A stretch of DNA of 64,000 bases from Pseudomonas viridiflava (GTDB lineage: Bacteria > Pseudomonadota > Gammaproteobacteria > Pseudomonadales > Pseudomonadaceae): assembly GCF_900580865.1 (NCBI RefSeq), contig NZ_UTBZ01000228.1:186001-250000 (forward strand), given 5' to 3'. The position numbers were made by a program, and so were the translations under genes. How positions within the stretch are numbered: position 1 is the stretch's first letter; every line of letters starts with the position of its first letter. This document shows, one piece after another, positions 8,982 to 17,828 of this stretch. The notes under the pieces are model-generated. The model was given only the letters and a program-made list of their open reading frames with translations, did not search any database and was not told where the DNA came from.

Positions 8982-9745
8982 GCCGCGAGATCTTAAAAGT
9001 TGAGAACCTGAGCATGCGCTTCGGCGGCTTGCTGGCGGTCAACGGCGTGGCCCTGACCGTCAAAGAGAAACAAGTGGTTGCACTGATCGGGCCGAACGGC
9101 GCCGGCAAGACCACCGTGTTCAACTGCCTGACCGGTTTCTACAAGCCATCTGGCGGCAGCATCCTGCTGGACGGCGAGCCGATTCAGGGTTTGCCGGGCC
9201 ACAAGATCGCCCTCAAAGGCGTGGTGCGTACCTTCCAGAACGTGCGTCTGTTCAAGGACATGACCGCGGTCGAAAACCTGTTGATCGCCCAGCACCGACA
9301 CCTGAACACGAACTTCCTGTCCGGCCTGTTCAAAACCCCGGCGTTCCGCAAAAGCGAGCGCGAGGCCATGGAGTTTGCAGAGTACTGGCTGGAGAAGGTC
9401 AACCTCAAAGAGTTCGCCAACCGCACCGCCGGCACCCTGGCCTACGGTCAGCAACGACGTCTGGAAATCGCCCGCTGCATGATGACCCGTCCACGGATCC
9501 TCATGCTCGACGAACCGGCCGCCGGCCTGAACCCGAAGGAAACCGAAGACCTCAAGGCGCTGATCAGCGTGCTGCGTGAAGAGCACAACGTCACCGTCCT
9601 GCTGATCGAACACGACATGAAACTGGTCATGAGCATTTCCGACCATATCGTCGTGATCAACCAGGGCACGCCTCTGGCTGACGGCACGCCGGAACAGATC
9701 CGCGACAATCCTGAAGTGATCAAAGCCTACCTGGGGGAAGCGTAA
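8978..9745 (+). CDS. braF: Branched-chain amino acid ABC transporter ATPase (LivG type)
   Basis: 255 residues. Walker A GPNGAGKTTVFN, a family insert around HRHLNTNFLSGLFKTP, signature LAYGQQRRLEIARC (the LSGGQ equivalent), Walker B ILMLDEPAAGLNP and switch His in LLIEHDM. It powers import together with BraG. It starts inside the end of braE (4 bp overlap) and its stop is directly followed by the braG ATG. Confidence 0.96.
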   Translation: MSREILKVENLSMRFGGLLAVNGVALTVKEKQVVALIGPNGAGKTTVFNCLTGFYKPSGGSILLDGEPIQGLPGHKIALKGVVRTFQNVRLFKDMTAVENLLIAQHRHLNTNFLSGLFKTPAFRKSEREAMEFAEYWLEKVNLKEFANRTAGTLAYGQQRRLEIARCMMTRPRILMLDEPAAGLNPKETEDLKALISVLREEHNVTVLLIEHDMKLVMSISDHIVVINQGTPLADGTPEQIRDNPEVIKAYLGEA

Positions 9746-10447
9746 ATGCTGCAGTTCGAAAACGTTTCCACCTTCTACGGCAAGATCCAGGCCCTGCACA
9801 GCGTCAACGTCGAAGTCCGTCAGGGCGAGATCGTGACCCTGATAGGCGCCAACGGTGCCGGCAAGTCCACGCTGCTGATGACGCTCTGCGGTTCGCCGCA
9901 AGCGCACAGCGGCAGCATCCGCTACATGGGTGAGGAACTGGTCGGCCAGGACTCGTCGCAGATCATGCGCAAGAGCATCGCGGTGGTGCCGGAAGGTCGT
10001 CGGGTGTTCGCCCGTCTGACCGTTGAAGAAAACCTCTCCATGGGCGGTTTCTTCACTGACAAGGGCGACTATCAGGAACAAATGGACAAGGTCCTCGGTC
10101 TGTTCCCGCGCCTGAAAGAACGCTTCAACCAGCGCGGCGGCACCATGTCCGGCGGCGAACAGCAAATGCTCGCCATCGGTCGCGCGCTAATGAGCAAACC
10201 GAAACTGCTGCTGCTCGATGAGCCGTCGCTGGGCCTCGCACCGATCATCATCCAGCAGATTTTCGACATCATCGAAATGCTGCGCAAGGACGGTGTGACG
10301 GTGTTCCTGGTCGAGCAGAACGCCAACCAGGCGCTGAAAATCGCCGACCGCGCCTACGTTCTGGAGAACGGCCGCGTGGTCATGCAAGGCACCGGTGAAG
10401 CACTGCTGACCGACCCGAAAGTACGCGAGGCGTACCTCGGCGGTTGA
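9746..10447 (+). CDS. braG: Branched-chain amino acid ABC transporter ATPase (LivF type)
   Basis: 233 residues. Walker A GANGAGKSTLLM, signature MSGGEQQMLAIGRAL, Walker B LLLLDEPSLGLAP, switch FLVEQNANQAL. It is the second ATPase of the transporter and last gene of the operon, followed by a strong terminator. Confidence 0.96.
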   Translation: MLQFENVSTFYGKIQALHSVNVEVRQGEIVTLIGANGAGKSTLLMTLCGSPQAHSGSIRYMGEELVGQDSSQIMRKSIAVVPEGRRVFARLTVEENLSMGGFFTDKGDYQEQMDKVLGLFPRLKERFNQRGGTMSGGEQQMLAIGRALMSKPKLLLLDEPSLGLAPIIIQQIFDIIEMLRKDGVTVFLVEQNANQALKIADRAYVLENGRVVMQGTGEALLTDPKVREAYLGG

Positions 10448-10462
10448 TGCATTTCACCCAAC

Positions 10463-10491
10463 AAAAAAACGGCCTTCGGGCCGTTTTTTTC
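10463..10491 (+). terminator. Rho-independent terminator of the bra operon
   Basis: A7-CGGCC-TTCG-GGCCG-T7 hairpin, a textbook tetraloop terminator 16 bp after braG. Confidence 0.93.
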
Positions 10492-10518
10492 ATCTGCCAA
10501 TCCTGAATTCAACAAAAG

Positions 10519-10616
10519 TCCCCTGTGGGAGCGAGCCTGCTCGCGAAGAGGGAGTATCAGTCAGCACATTTGCTGAATGACACACCGCTTTCGCGAGCAG
10601 GCTCGCTCCCACAGGG
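10519..10616. repeat. Inverted pair of REP elements
   Basis: 'cctgtgggagcgagcctgct' and its reverse complement at the two ends, about 50 bp between cores. It sits between the bra terminator and the convergent secreted-protein gene. Confidence 0.88.
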
Positions 10617-10634
10617 AAGAGTTGTAGCAACCGC

Positions 10635-11870
10635 TTAGTACGGGTTGCAGTGTTGGGCTACAGCGGTGGCCTGATCGACATAAGGCCGTGCCGGCTCAAG
10701 GTTCCACTCAGGCTTGTTGCGCACAGGCTTGCCCTCGTAGGTCGCCGCCAGATGGCAGACCATCTGCCGACGCAACGACCCACCATTGACGCTGTACTGC
10801 CGCCATTGCTGATCGTCTTTGTGCTTGTTGTACAACTCGGCAAACATCCGGTCGGTCTGGTCGTCCTTGATCGCGCGGCCGCATGCAGTCGGCACCACCG
10901 AAAGCGACCAGGTGTTCGGCCCCAGTTTCGGATCGGGCCGTTGTACCCAAGTACTCGACTCGATGTACTTCTCACAGAACTGCGTTGGCGCCGGTGCGCT
11001 TTGCACGCACGAGAACGTGGCCTTGGCGGTCGGGGTTCGCGGGAAATCGATCTTGATGATATTGCGGTCCTTGCCGGTCTTGGCCTTGTAGTCGCGCTGA
11101 TTGGCCAAGGCGTCGTTCAAGCCGCGTTGATCGCTGTAGAAAAACGCCAGAACTGGCAGCTCGTCGGTCTTCGGGTTGCCTAGACGCAGTTCGGTCTGGG
11201 TTTGAAACTCGCGACTGTTGATGACTTTGCGCGCGCCCATGAAGTTGCGAAAGGCGTCGACCCGCTCCTTGCTGCTCATCGGATTGCGCATATTGAAGCC
11301 GCACTGCAACTGGTCCTGTTGCCGATTGTTGTTGTACTGGGTGAAGTGCGCGACCCAGGCATTCGGATTGCTGATCGGCGGTTTCATGGCTTGGCAAACC
11401 GCTTCTGAAGCCGTGGTGTTTTTGTTGTCGCCGCACCCCCGGTCATTGCGATAGTCGGTCCAGGCGTCATTGGGAAAGGCGCAGTACACGTGCACCGGCG
11501 TCTCGGGGTCGCGAATCAGATCCCTTGGCGTAATGAGGTAGCCATTCTGCGTGCTCATGCCGGGGTCTTCATAGCTGATGCCATCGGCGCGCATATACGA
11601 GGCGGCAAACGTTCCCAGCTCCACAGCTTTCGGGCTGGGATTCCACACATCCCATTTTTGCCCCTTCGCCGGGTCCGCCCGATGCGTGCCCCGCACCAGC
11701 AGCCCGGAACAGTCTGACGCGGGGTCCTGCCCGCAACTGTCGACGGTCTTGTTGTACAACGTTTCAACCTTTTTCAGCGTCTCGTCGCATGACTCGGCAC
11801 TGGCCCAGGTCGCCTGAACCAGCAGTGGCAACATCAAAAATGGCGTGATCCTGTTCAAACATTTTTTCAT
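10635..11870 (-). CDS. Secreted protein, halovibrin-like (possible NAD-glycohydrolase/ADP-ribosyltransferase)
   Basis: 411 residues from the ATG at 11870, chosen because AAGGAG lies 9 nt upstream; the ATG at 11879 abuts that site. Signal peptide to about TWASA. The mature part has LLVRGTHRADP, VWNPSPKAVELG and ASYMRADG near its start and many cysteines. The C-terminal ~90 residues (WSLSVVPTACGRA, SLRRQMVCHL, WNLEPARPY) form a module shared with the next gene that resembles DUF2599 from memory. The N-terminal motifs recall Vibrio halovibrin HvnA-type enzymes. The function is inferred from that resemblance only. Tandem paralogue of the gene at 11904-13295, 33 bp downstream of it. Confidence 0.6.
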   Translation of the reverse strand: MKKCLNRITPFLMLPLLVQATWASAESCDETLKKVETLYNKTVDSCGQDPASDCSGLLVRGTHRADPAKGQKWDVWNPSPKAVELGTFAASYMRADGISYEDPGMSTQNGYLITPRDLIRDPETPVHVYCAFPNDAWTDYRNDRGCGDNKNTTASEAVCQAMKPPISNPNAWVAHFTQYNNNRQQDQLQCGFNMRNPMSSKERVDAFRNFMGARKVINSREFQTQTELRLGNPKTDELPVLAFFYSDQRGLNDALANQRDYKAKTGKDRNIIKIDFPRTPTAKATFSCVQSAPAPTQFCEKYIESSTWVQRPDPKLGPNTWSLSVVPTACGRAIKDDQTDRMFAELYNKHKDDQQWRQYSVNGGSLRRQMVCHLAATYEGKPVRNKPEWNLEPARPYVDQATAVAQHCNPY

Positions 11871-11903
11871 GGCTTGCATCTCCTTGATTAGCCAAACACA
11901 TCT

Positions 11904-13295
11904 TCAACGCGGGACCGGATTGCACCCCGCTGCCCGAGTCTCGCTGTCCGACAACGCCGGGCGAAACGGCTCGAGATTCCACGGTGTCTTGGCGCGGTAA
12001 TTGACCAGGACGCAGCCCAATTGCTGACGCATGCTGCCAACGGATCTTTCGTTATCGCGCCAGTTGCTATCGGCCCCTTTGAGGGCGAACAACTGGTCGT
12101 ACAAAACCCCGAGTTGCTCGTTGGGCAAGGCACGGCCTGCCGCTGTGGGCACCACACTCAAGCTCCACTCATCCTTGCGCGTACCCGGGTCGTAACGCTT
12201 GATCCAATTGGCCGAGGCGATGTAGTCGGGCGCAGGCGCAACGGGCGTCGGCTGTACGCCGCCAACCACCATCGGCTCGATCACCTGATCAGCGGCGACA
12301 TAACTGAAGCGCTGCTCGGGCGGCTTGGTGAAATCCAGGCGCAAAATCGGCACGCTGTAGCCTTGGGCGTGGAGTTTCTTCTGAAAATTGCGCGCGCTGT
12401 TGAGGCCATTCTCAGGTTTCGGTGGTGCCTGATCACCGCGCGTGGCGAAGTTCTGTGTGCTGTTGACGTTGTAGATAAAGGCATCGATGTATTTCATGTT
12501 TTCGCCGCCATCGTTGGTCGATGTGGCGTTCTTCAACATGAACTCGTTGACCTGGGCACTGAAGGCGAAGGGATCTTTGTTGGAGGTGTTCGGCCGCGAC
12601 TCGTGAACCCGGATCATCGCCTTCCAGTCGCTGGGTTTTTCCGCGTTCCACGAGCACTGGCCGTACTGAATCGGCCCTTTCATCAACCCGGTGTATTTCT
12701 GCGTCCATTGCTCGGCGGTGGCGACCCCGGCTTCGGCGCAGGTGCCATAGGCCAGCGCGGCATTGCGATTGTTCATCGCGCCTTGAGCGGTGCGCGGCGG
12801 CTCACGACTGTCGAAGAAACCGCAGCCATACCACTTGCGCTCAGGCCCGGTGCCGCCATCGAAAGCGTAGATGCAGGTGAATCCCTGCTCCTTGACCGGC
12901 AGCTTCATAGCCGCCGCATCGGTGGGCGTGCGCAGAATGAAACCGGCCGGGTGAATAAGAATTCGCGTGCTCAGATCCTTGCGGATCCAGGAGTAGGAAG
13001 TCGCGCCAATCTTGATCGCGTAAGGGCTGTAATCCCAAGGATTGAAGGGCCCGTCGTTGACCATGCGCAAGGTCACGCCGCTGCAATAGTAGAGGCCGCG
13101 TGCGGCACCGGTGTCGGGTTCCTGGCAAGCGTCCTTGAGGGTGTTGTAGTTGAGGTTGATGCGTTTGAGGGTGTCCTGCGGATCGGAAACTGTCTGGGCA
13201 GCCGCCGAACTGAACCACAAGGGGAATGTGCAGGCCAGAGCAAAAAATGAAAACCGGCGCGATAGCACAGGTGAATCCGAGCGATCCTTTTTCAT
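11904..13295 (-). CDS. Secreted protein, diverged paralogue of the preceding halovibrin-like protein
   Basis: 463 residues; signal peptide MKKDRSDSPVLSRRFSFFAL through SSAAAQ. It shares with its neighbour the start of the mature chain (LKRINLNYNTLKDAC / LKKVETLYNKTVDSC), a Cys-rich middle and the C-terminal module (WSLSVVPTAAGRALPNEQ, SMRQQLGCVLVNY, PWNLEPFRP). The RGTHRAD segment of the neighbour is replaced by YYCSGVTLRMVNDG, while the SYSWIRKDLSTR segment keeps a halovibrin look. It is probably co-transcribed with the downstream gene. Extracytoplasmic role, possibly a toxin-like enzyme; not proven. Confidence 0.58.
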   Translation of the reverse strand: MKKDRSDSPVLSRRFSFFALACTFPLWFSSAAAQTVSDPQDTLKRINLNYNTLKDACQEPDTGAARGLYYCSGVTLRMVNDGPFNPWDYSPYAIKIGATSYSWIRKDLSTRILIHPAGFILRTPTDAAAMKLPVKEQGFTCIYAFDGGTGPERKWYGCGFFDSREPPRTAQGAMNNRNAALAYGTCAEAGVATAEQWTQKYTGLMKGPIQYGQCSWNAEKPSDWKAMIRVHESRPNTSNKDPFAFSAQVNEFMLKNATSTNDGGENMKYIDAFIYNVNSTQNFATRGDQAPPKPENGLNSARNFQKKLHAQGYSVPILRLDFTKPPEQRFSYVAADQVIEPMVVGGVQPTPVAPAPDYIASANWIKRYDPGTRKDEWSLSVVPTAAGRALPNEQLGVLYDQLFALKGADSNWRDNERSVGSMRQQLGCVLVNYRAKTPWNLEPFRPALSDSETRAAGCNPVPR

Positions 13296-13609
13296 GAGAT
13301 ACCGTCCTGGTAAATCGGCCTGTGGAAGTGGCCATTGAAATGACTATAGAACACGCATGACAGAGTGGAAAAAACCGGTGAGGTGGATTCCCCCTGTAGG
13401 AGCTGCCGAAGGCTGCGATCTTTTGATTTTGATTTTTAAAACAGAATCAAGATCAAAAGATCGCAGCCTTCGGCAGCTCCTACAGGTGATGCGCGTTTTT
13501 TCTGAAAAAGATTTGGTTGGGCTGTAACGCATCGCCATGAGCTTTCTCTAGAGGGACAAGCAAGCGCAATCGCGTTTGTAAAAACCCTGAACAAGACTGG
13601 AGAAACACC
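13296..13609. repeat. Intergenic region with long hairpin repeat upstream of buf operon
   Basis: Arms 13393-13430 and 13449-13486 are near-perfect inverted copies of 'cctgtaggagctgccgaagg...gatcttttga', the second repeat family of this genome. Downstream, TGTAAC at 13523-13528 resembles an ECF-sigma -35 box, but no convincing -10 can be assigned. A GGAG ribosome site precedes the 13610 start. Confidence 0.75.
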
Positions 13610-13912
13610 ATGACTGCTACCACCCGCACCCTGTCCGCTACTGCCCTGGTTCTGGCCCTCGGTTCTGCTCTGAGCATGGCCGCCGTCTCCACCGCCCACG
13701 CCGCCGACGACATGGAAAAATGCTTCGGCGTAGCCATGAAAGGTCACAACGATTGCGCAGCAGGCGCGGGCACCACCTGTGCCGGCACCGCGAAAATGGA
13801 TTATCAGGCCAACGCCTGGAAACTCGTTCCAAAGGGCACCTGCGCTACCACTGAAAGCAAAACCTCGCCGACCGGTTTCGGTCAGATGGAAGCTTTCAAA
13901 GCCAAGTCCTGA
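13610..13912 (+). CDS. bufA1: BufA1-type bufferin precursor (DUF2282), metal-binding RiPP
   Basis: 100 residues. Sec signal peptide to about residue 31 (STAHA), then a short mature peptide with four cysteines (Cys38, 49, 57, 78) in the family pattern EKCFGVAMKGHNDC, TTCAG, NAWKLVPKGTC. In characterised bufferins such cysteines are converted by the MNIO enzyme into 5-thiooxazole rings that bind copper in the periplasm. First gene of a four-gene operon with bufB, bufC and a DoxX gene, which is the canonical set. Strong ribosome site (GGAG). Metal and modification are inferred from family and context. Confidence 0.85.
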   Translation: MTATTRTLSATALVLALGSALSMAAVSTAHAADDMEKCFGVAMKGHNDCAAGAGTTCAGTAKMDYQANAWKLVPKGTCATTESKTSPTGFGQMEAFKAKS

Positions 13913-13928
13913 TCGTTGGCCTGCCTGA

Positions 13929-14825
13929 GTGACGATCATGCTCACGATCAATGACCATGCCCAACCCCGCACTCAGGCAGCCCGCACCGGGCTCCCGTCC
14001 CGTGCCGGGCTGGGGCTCAAGACCGGGCACTTTCGTGAAGTGCTCGGCTCACAACCGGACATCGGCTTCTTCGAAGTCCACGCCGAAAACTACATGGTCG
14101 AAGGCGGTCCGTTTCATCATTTTCTCGGTTTGATCCGCGAGCAGTATCCGCTGTCGTTGCACGGTGTCGGCTTGTCCATCGGTGCTGAAGGGCCGCTGGA
14201 TAAACACCATCTTCAGCGCCTTGCCGAGCTGATTCGGCGCTATCAACCGCAAGCCTTTTCCGAACACCTGGCCTGGTCGAGCCATGGCCCGGTGTTTCTC
14301 AATGATCTGCTGCCGCTGGCCTATGACACGCCGACGTTGAATCGCGTCTGCGAGCATATCGATCAAGTGCAGAACACGCTCAAACGACCAATGCTGCTGG
14401 AGAATCCGGCGACTTATCTGGCGTTTCAGCGCTCGACCTTCGATGAGGCAGATTTCATCGCCGAGGTCATTCGTCGCAGCGGTTGTGGCCTGCTGCTGGA
14501 CGTCAACAATGTCTACGTTTCTTGCGTGAATCATCAGCGTGATCCGCTGGCGTATCTCGATGCGCTGCCATTACACACGGTGGGTGAAATTCATCTGGCC
14601 GGGTTCGCCGAAGATAGCGACAACCTCGGTGACCGTTTGCTGATCGATGATCACGGCGCGCCGATCGATCAAGCCGTCTGGGGTTTGTACCGGCAAGTGC
14701 TGCAACGCATCGGCCCGGTGGCAACGTTGATCGAGCGCGACAATCAAGTGCCGGCGTTTGCGGTGCTACTGGCGGAGGCGCAGCAAGCTGATGCGCTTTT
14801 GCGTGATGCCGGAGGCCGCGCATGA
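13929..14825 (+). CDS. bufB: MNIO-family RiPP maturase BufB (DUF692)
   Basis: 298 residues from GTG 13929; ATG 13938 is an equal alternative. TIM-barrel multinuclear non-haem iron oxidase that modifies precursor cysteines. Metal-ligand-rich motifs are in place: FFEVHAENYM, LSLHGVG, AFSEHLAWS, LLENPATY, GLLLDVNNVYVS, GEIHLAGF, ERDNQVP. It lies 16 bp after the precursor gene, and its end overlaps bufC by 4 bp, so translation is coupled. Confident as DUF692; the bufferin role follows from the neighbours. Confidence 0.9.
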   Translation: MTIMLTINDHAQPRTQAARTGLPSRAGLGLKTGHFREVLGSQPDIGFFEVHAENYMVEGGPFHHFLGLIREQYPLSLHGVGLSIGAEGPLDKHHLQRLAELIRRYQPQAFSEHLAWSSHGPVFLNDLLPLAYDTPTLNRVCEHIDQVQNTLKRPMLLENPATYLAFQRSTFDEADFIAEVIRRSGCGLLLDVNNVYVSCVNHQRDPLAYLDALPLHTVGEIHLAGFAEDSDNLGDRLLIDDHGAPIDQAVWGLYRQVLQRIGPVATLIERDNQVPAFAVLLAEAQQADALLRDAGGRA

Positions 14826-15580
14826 GCAGCCAACGCGCTTTTGCTGCCGCGCTCATCGACACGCGACTGCCCTGCCCCGAAGGCCTGTGCAGCGCCAACG
14901 GTGCTGATCCGGCGAGCCGTTTCGCGGTGTATCGCAACAACGTGCAGGGTTCGCTGATCAATGCGTTGAGCGACAGTTACCCGGTGGTTGCGCAATTGGT
15001 CGGCGATGAATTCTTCCGCGCCATGGCGGCCATTTTCGTTCAACAGCAGCCGCCGCAGAGTCCGTTGATGAATCGCTACGGCAAAGCGTTCGCCGCCTTC
15101 ATCCAGACATTCGAACCCGCCTCGAGCGTGCCCTACCTAGCCGATGTCGCGCGGCTCGAGCATCTGCGCACGCGGGCCTATCACGCCGCCGACGCCGAGC
15201 CGGTGCGGCACGAACAAATCACTGCGTCGCTGGCCTCCCCACACGCCTTGAGCGAATTGTGCCTGGTGTTTCATCCGTCCCTGCACTTGCTCGATTCCAC
15301 CTATGCCGTGGTTGCGATCTGGGCGGCACATCAACAGGACGCGTTGCTCGAAGGCATCGAGATCAATCGTCGGCAACACGCTCTGGTTTTGCGCAATGGC
15401 CTGGACGTCGAAGTGTTCGCCCTCGAACCCGGCGCCAGCGTGTTTATCCGCAACCTGATCAGTGGCCAGCCCCTCTTGGCAGCGGCTGAAAACAGCCCTG
15501 AATTCGATCTCGGCCAAACCCTCGGCCTGCTGATCGCACACAACGCGATCACCCAAATGAACAACAAGGAATCGCCATGA
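14822..15580 (+). CDS. bufC: BufC peptide-modification partner (DUF2063)
   Basis: 252 residues. The N-terminal DUF2063 domain shows FAVYRNNVQGSLINALSDSYPVV and ARLEHLRTRAYHA, known in the HvfC/BufC family that presents the precursor peptide to the MNIO enzyme. Its C-terminal half is a divergent all-beta domain. It overlaps both the upstream bufB and the downstream doxX by 4 bp. Confidence 0.87.
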   Translation: MSSQRAFAAALIDTRLPCPEGLCSANGADPASRFAVYRNNVQGSLINALSDSYPVVAQLVGDEFFRAMAAIFVQQQPPQSPLMNRYGKAFAAFIQTFEPASSVPYLADVARLEHLRTRAYHAADAEPVRHEQITASLASPHALSELCLVFHPSLHLLDSTYAVVAIWAAHQQDALLEGIEINRRQHALVLRNGLDVEVFALEPGASVFIRNLISGQPLLAAAENSPEFDLGQTLGLLIAHNAITQMNNKESP

Positions 15581-16053
15581 GCCTCCTCGTCACCCGCGCC
15601 ATCGCGCTGCTGGAAAAAATCCCTCACAGTCTGATCGCCTTGATTGCGCGTTTCTCGATAGCCGCGGTGTTCTGGAAGTCTGGACAGACCAAGGTCGAGG
15701 GGTTGGCCATCGACCTGATCGACGGCACCTTTCAACTCGGCTCGCCGCGTCTGGCCGACTCGACCATTCCGTTGTTCAAGAGCGAATACCACGTGCCGCT
15801 GCTGTCGCCAGAGATTGCCGCGCACCTGGCGGCGTTCGCCGAGCACTTCTTCCCGGTGCTGATCCTGATTGGCTTCGCTACACGGTTTTCGGCGTTGGCG
15901 TTGTTGGGTATGACATTGACCATTCAACTATTTGTGTACCCCGACGCCTATCCGACTCACGGCACCTGGGCGGCGGTGTTGCTGTACCTGATGGCGACCG
16001 GGCCTGGCAAATTATCGATCGATCATCTGATTGCCCGCCGCTACAACCACTGA
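15577..16053 (+). CDS. DoxX-family membrane protein of the bufferin operon
   Basis: 158 residues with four predicted membrane segments (LIALIARFSIAAVFW, FFPVLILIGFATRFSALALL, MTLTIQLFVY, WAAVLLYLMATG). DoxX proteins are regular last members of buf operons; their role there is unclear, perhaps redox or quinone-linked. Translationally coupled to bufC by a 4-bp overlap. Confidence 0.85.
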   Translation: MSLLVTRAIALLEKIPHSLIALIARFSIAAVFWKSGQTKVEGLAIDLIDGTFQLGSPRLADSTIPLFKSEYHVPLLSPEIAAHLAAFAEHFFPVLILIGFATRFSALALLGMTLTIQLFVYPDAYPTHGTWAAVLLYLMATGPGKLSIDHLIARRYNH

Positions 16054-16055
16054 TA

Positions 16056-16141
16056 TCCCTGTAGGAGCTGCCGAAGGCTGCGATCTTTTGATGTTATTTT
16101 TCAAGATCAAAAGATCGCAGCCTTCGGCAGTTCCTACAAGG
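16056..16141. repeat. Long hairpin repeat after buf operon
   Basis: Inverted copies of 'gtaggagctgccgaaggctg' plus 'gatcttttga', same family as at 13393-13486. Placed between convergent doxX and the LysR gene, where it may act as a bidirectional terminator. Confidence 0.85.
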
Positions 16142-16150
16142 GACGTGGGT

Positions 16151-17065
16151 TCAGCGCTGGAGGCGATCCAGCGCTTCACCGCTGCGCTTGAACCAGCCGA
16201 TCAAATAGTCAGCGAGTACCTGCGTGCGTTTTGGTAATCCGCCCTGATACGGATGCACCAGGTACATCGGCATGCGCCGGGTCTGAAACTCACGCAGGAG
16301 CCAGCGCAATCTGCCGTCAGCCAATTCCGCCTGCAGCAAGTAGGAAGGCAACCTCGCAATCCCGGCGCCACTGAGCGCGGCCTTCTTGAGGAGGTTGTAA
16401 TGGTTGCTGGCAAACGGTCCTGACACACGCACCCGCAGCAACTCATGCTCTTGGTGATACAGCCATTCCTCACGTCCGCTGTAGTGGCTGTTGAGCAAGC
16501 AGCGATGCTCGGTTAGGGCCTGTGGCGTCAGCGGTTCACCGAAACGCTCGAGATACGCCGGGCTGGCGCAGGTCATTTCCTGCCATGCCAGCAACGGCTT
16601 GGCCACCAGTCGTTCGTCATTGGCCACCTCACTGCGGATCGCCAGATCAAAGCCGTCCCGTGACAGATCGCGGTAACTGTTGTTCAGCTCCAGCTCGATC
16701 TGCACCTCAGGGTATTTGTGCGAAAACTCCATCAGCAGACCATCGAAAAAGGTTTCCCCGAGCGACACCGGAACCGTCACACGCACGGGCCCGGCCATGT
16801 CGTCCTTCAATCGCGCCAATGCCTGACGCGCTTTTTCGACCTGGACTACAAGCGCCTGCGCCTGCGGCAATAACGCAGCGCCCGCCGCAGTCAGGCTCAA
16901 GCGCCGGGTGGTGCGTTGCAGCAAGACTACGGAAAACTGTGCTTCGAGCTGGCTGATGCGCTTGGACAACTGCCCTTTGCTACAGCCCAATTGCTGCGCG
17001 GCCAGGGTAAAACTGCCGGCTTCGATCAGCACCGCGAACGCCGCCAGATCATCCATCTCGCTCAT
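16151..17065 (-). CDS. LysR-family transcriptional regulator
   Basis: 304 residues from ATG 17065 (MSEMDDLAAFAVLIEAGSFT); the upstream in-frame ATG at 17128 would add an atypical leader. N-terminal winged helix (AAQQLGCSKGQLSKRISQLE) and a C-terminal inducer-binding domain of the CrgA/DmlR-like branch (VRVTVPVSLGETFFDGLLME). It is divergent from the short-chain dehydrogenase gene, with 104 bp between starts, so it probably regulates it. The inducer is unknown. Confidence 0.9.
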   Translation of the reverse strand: MSEMDDLAAFAVLIEAGSFTLAAQQLGCSKGQLSKRISQLEAQFSVVLLQRTTRRLSLTAAGAALLPQAQALVVQVEKARQALARLKDDMAGPVRVTVPVSLGETFFDGLLMEFSHKYPEVQIELELNNSYRDLSRDGFDLAIRSEVANDERLVAKPLLAWQEMTCASPAYLERFGEPLTPQALTEHRCLLNSHYSGREEWLYHQEHELLRVRVSGPFASNHYNLLKKAALSGAGIARLPSYLLQAELADGRLRWLLREFQTRRMPMYLVHPYQGGLPKRTQVLADYLIGWFKRSGEALDRLQR

Positions 17066-17169
17066 GGATTGTTTCCATTTGAAAACCAAAGGTTGCCTAT
17101 TAGTGCGCTTATCCGCAGAAAAAACCACTCTAGACTGAAACCTCGTTCAATCACTTGAGGTACAGCTCG

Positions 17170-17769
17170 ATGAAGATTCTGTTGATAGGCGCTGGCGGCA
17201 CTATTGGTTCGGCGGTGGATAAAGAACTCTCGCAACGCCACGAAGTCATCCGTATCGGGCGCAGCAGCGGTGATTTGCAGGTGGATATCAGCGACAGCGC
17301 GTCAATCCGCAAACTGTTCGAAAAAACCGGCAAGTTCGATGCACTGGTCTGCGCCGCCGGTAACGTCACCTTCGCACCGCTGGGTGAGATGACGGAAGAC
17401 AGCTTCGCTCTCGGCCTCAAAGACAAGCTGATGGGTCAGGTCAATCTGCTGCTGATCGGCCGCGAATTCGCCAACGACGGCGCTTCATTCACCTTCACCA
17501 CCGGCGTGCTCAGCCACGATCCAATCCGCAGCGGCGCCTCGGCAGCGCTGGTCAACGGCGCCCTCGACAGCTTCGTCCGCGCGGCCGCCATTGAACTGCC
17601 TCGCGGCTTGCGAGTGAACTCGATCAGCCCGACCGTACTGCTCGAAGCGATGGGCAGCTACGCCCCGTATTTCCGTGGCTACAAGCCGGTTCCTGCGGCG
17701 GATGTGGCATTGGCCTACGCGAAAAGTGTCGAAGGCCTGCAGACAGGTCAGACGTTTCACGTGGGCTAA
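17170..17769 (+). CDS. Short-chain dehydrogenase/reductase
   Basis: 199 residues from ATG 17170. Nucleotide-binding LLIGAGGTIGSAV at the N-terminus and VCAAGNVTF in place of the NNAG motif. The usual YxxxK active site is not seen; the equivalent stretch reads SGASAALVNGALDSF, so catalysis may differ or be absent, as in some short SDR branches. Its partner is the divergent LysR regulator. Cytosolic; substrate unknown. Confidence 0.85.
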   Translation: MKILLIGAGGTIGSAVDKELSQRHEVIRIGRSSGDLQVDISDSASIRKLFEKTGKFDALVCAAGNVTFAPLGEMTEDSFALGLKDKLMGQVNLLLIGREFANDGASFTFTTGVLSHDPIRSGASAALVNGALDSFVRAAAIELPRGLRVNSISPTVLLEAMGSYAPYFRGYKPVPAADVALAYAKSVEGLQTGQTFHVG

Positions 17770-17828
17770 ACCCTTGTGATGAACGGTCAGGCTGCGTAAC
17801 GTGGCGGCACTTGTCTGGAGAGCCGAAA

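Noticed and set aside
13523..13528. ECF-sigma promoter for the buf operon
   Set aside because: A TGTAAC box is present, but no matching -10 at the right distance could be read with confidence.
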